A DNA stretch of 64,000 nt, from assembly GCA_021018815.1 (NCBI GenBank), contig JAITYX010000008.1, positions 10,476,001 to 10,540,000 of the forward strand. The letters run 5' to 3'. This DNA is from Talinum fruticosum. Taxonomy: Eukaryota > Streptophyta > Magnoliopsida > Caryophyllales > Talinaceae. The translations under genes were made by a program, and so were the position numbers. The notes under the pieces were generated by a model. That model was not told where the DNA came from. It made no database searches and was given only the letters and a program-made list of their open reading frames with translations. Positions 62,701-64,000 of the stretch are shown here, one piece after another (within the stretch, counting starts at the first letter, position 1; every line of letters starts with the position of its first letter).

Positions 62701-63951
62701 AAGATTTCTGTGCGTTACTTTTTCCTAGGAGCAAGGCATATCTGCATTGGGGATATGGGACTTTGTTCTTGTTTGGAAAGTCTTAACTTAAAACTATGAA
62801 ACTTTTTCTTGCTGGGAAAGTTTAAGTTAAAACTATCTTTATAGTTAAATCAAGATAAGATATTTGCTGCAGCAATTAGATTTCTGTACTCAAAGTACCG
62901 ATTTAATAGCGTATTTAACTGGCTTAGTGGATGGAAGATAATCTCTATCTGCTGGGTAATAATTGTCGGCTCCCTCATGTTGTAAGATGCAGCAACAGTC
63001 TTGTGCTATTGCATTGGTCTAGTTGTTGTATATTTAGAGTTTCGAGTTTTGATGCATGTTAGAGTTATGATGTTCAACAAAAATGTTATGCATCTAGTTT
63101 GATTTTAATATGCTTAGGATTTCATTTTGGACTCTTAACTGGGCAGGCGAAGCGCTCAAAGCAAGTGTGGGTTGGTGGATTTGGCTCATCTGTCACTAAA
63201 GAAAGGCTAGAGGAAGAATTGAGTAAATTTGGGAACATTGGGGACTTTAAGTTCATAAGGGACCGGAATATTGCACTGGTTGACTTCGTTAGGTTGGAAG
63301 ATGCTTCTGCAGCAGTAAAGAGTTTGAATGGGTCGCAAATTGGTGGCGATTGCATACGTGTTGATTTTCTCAGATCTCATCCTGCAAGGAGGGTAAGTAA
63401 AAACTTGTGAAGTCCCAAAGCTGTTTCTGAAATTAATTTTTTACAAATTCATAGTATTTAGGGAACTGTGTTTGGAACATAATCTTTTTCTAGGCCTGAT
63501 TCATGTCTCTGATTCTAACTGTCTGAAGCGTGATTGATTTCATATTTCCTGCAGCCATCTTTCGTACAACTTGGATTGGCAACCTGGTTGCTTATCTTCT
63601 TTGTGCTGTGCATTTTCTTATGTCAATCGTTATATCTTTCATGCTTGTCTCGTTTATAATTTTTCTTGTATTATGGGGCTTGTAGCCAAGAGTTATGGAT
63701 TTTGCATTTAAATATTGTTTTCTCAATAATATAGAATTGAGTTCATTTCTGTTTTGTTTCAGCATGTGTTTCTTGATACCTAACCTTTGTTTTTGGGCTT
63801 TCTGGCTTTGTCTCGGCAGGAGCAATCTGATTTCCCTGAGTTGAGGAGTGCTCATTTCAGAGGTATGGGTGGTTTTGATATGACATGGCCTAGTCCAGAT
63901 CCTATGAGGAATTACCCTGATCTCGCCTATTCAGGGCACAAGAGGCCACAG
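59788..63951 (+). CDS. FPA: Flowering-time regulator FPA (SPEN-family RRM protein), 5' part
   Basis: FPA is a nuclear RNA-binding protein of the autonomous flowering pathway that controls poly(A) site choice and so lowers FLC expression. Exons in the window: 59788-60090, 63147-63392, 63820-63951, all phase 0. RRM1 reads [20 protein letters not shown], with [20 protein letters not shown] as the RNP1-like strand. RRM2 reads [20 protein letters not shown], with [20 protein letters not shown], ending [13 protein letters not shown]. The third exon ([20 protein letters not shown]) is linker. RRM3 and the SPOC domain lie beyond the window, and the last exon ends at a GT at 63952. The start is at 59788, with an in-frame alternative at 59815. 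Intron 1 is long (3056 bp). Confidence 0.93.
60091..63146. other. FPA intron 1 (3.06 kb)
   Basis: No transposon borders or coding domains recognised. Small open frames (60475-60678, 60816-61040, 61168-61374, 62444-62728) show no family features. Its length and position match the regulated intron of the Arabidopsis gene. Confidence 0.7.
61407..61412 (+). promoter_or_regulatory. Candidate proximal poly(A) signal in FPA intron 1
   Basis: AATAAA lies near the middle of the first intron. In Arabidopsis, FPA limits its own expression by promoting cleavage and polyadenylation in its intron 1. This hexamer is only a candidate for that site. AT-rich sequence makes chance matches easy. Confidence 0.35.
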
Positions 63952-64000
63952 GTATAGCTGCAGCCTGTATATGATCAAAATAGCGTACATTCTTGTATGT

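Overview
This is a stretch of plant nuclear DNA, from a dicot by gene content. It has AT-rich intergenic DNA, short exons with GT-AG introns, and a dense mix of LTR, LINE, MITE, hAT-like, Mutator-like and Helitron-like sequence. I cannot name the species. I assembled the gene models by eye from splice sites, reading phase and family knowledge. For the glyoxalase II gene the exon lengths add up exactly (984 nt, 328 codons including stop).

Layout. 1-2075 (+): the last eight exons of a calreticulin-3-type ER lectin chaperone, ending in HDEL. 3295-14452 (-): a complete eight-exon mitochondrial-type glyoxalase II (hydroxyacylglutathione hydrolase) whose last intron carries a decayed Ty1/copia element (4584-8799) with matching 285-bp LTRs and a perfect 5-bp target duplication. 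14.5-26 kb: no intact gene. It holds a Mutator-like element with long inverted repeats and an orphan signal-peptide exon, a retroposed insertion with a 20-bp target duplication, several MITEs, and a 2.8-kb solo-LTR-like element. 26.1-40.1 kb (-): one very long LRR receptor kinase locus (LRR-XII/At3g47570/EFR-like). Its ectodomain is built from interchangeable phase-1 exons of about 291 bp, each coding four LRRs. Three of these come from a 774-bp tandem unit, later split by a 2889-bp LTR-type insertion. Frame breaks in three exons suggest a pseudogene or assembly errors. 40.3-50.3 kb: LINE debris, rearranged fragments of the same receptor kinase, LTR pieces, and a probable Helitron end. 50619-58374 (+): a twelve-exon gene fusing a 3-beta-HSD/SDR domain to a reticulon domain, with a hAT-like insertion in an intron and a 1-nt frame break near the end. 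59788-63951 (+): the start of the FPA flowering-time RRM gene, which continues past the window.

The order FPA - 3-beta-HSD/reticulon - GLX2 recalls the neighbouring Arabidopsis genes At2g43410, At2g43420 and At2g43430 (from memory, not searched). If so, the receptor kinase locus and most of the transposons sit inside an ancient conserved block, between GLX2 and the reticulon gene. I found no unrelated new molecular system. The most unusual structure is the modular receptor ectodomain.
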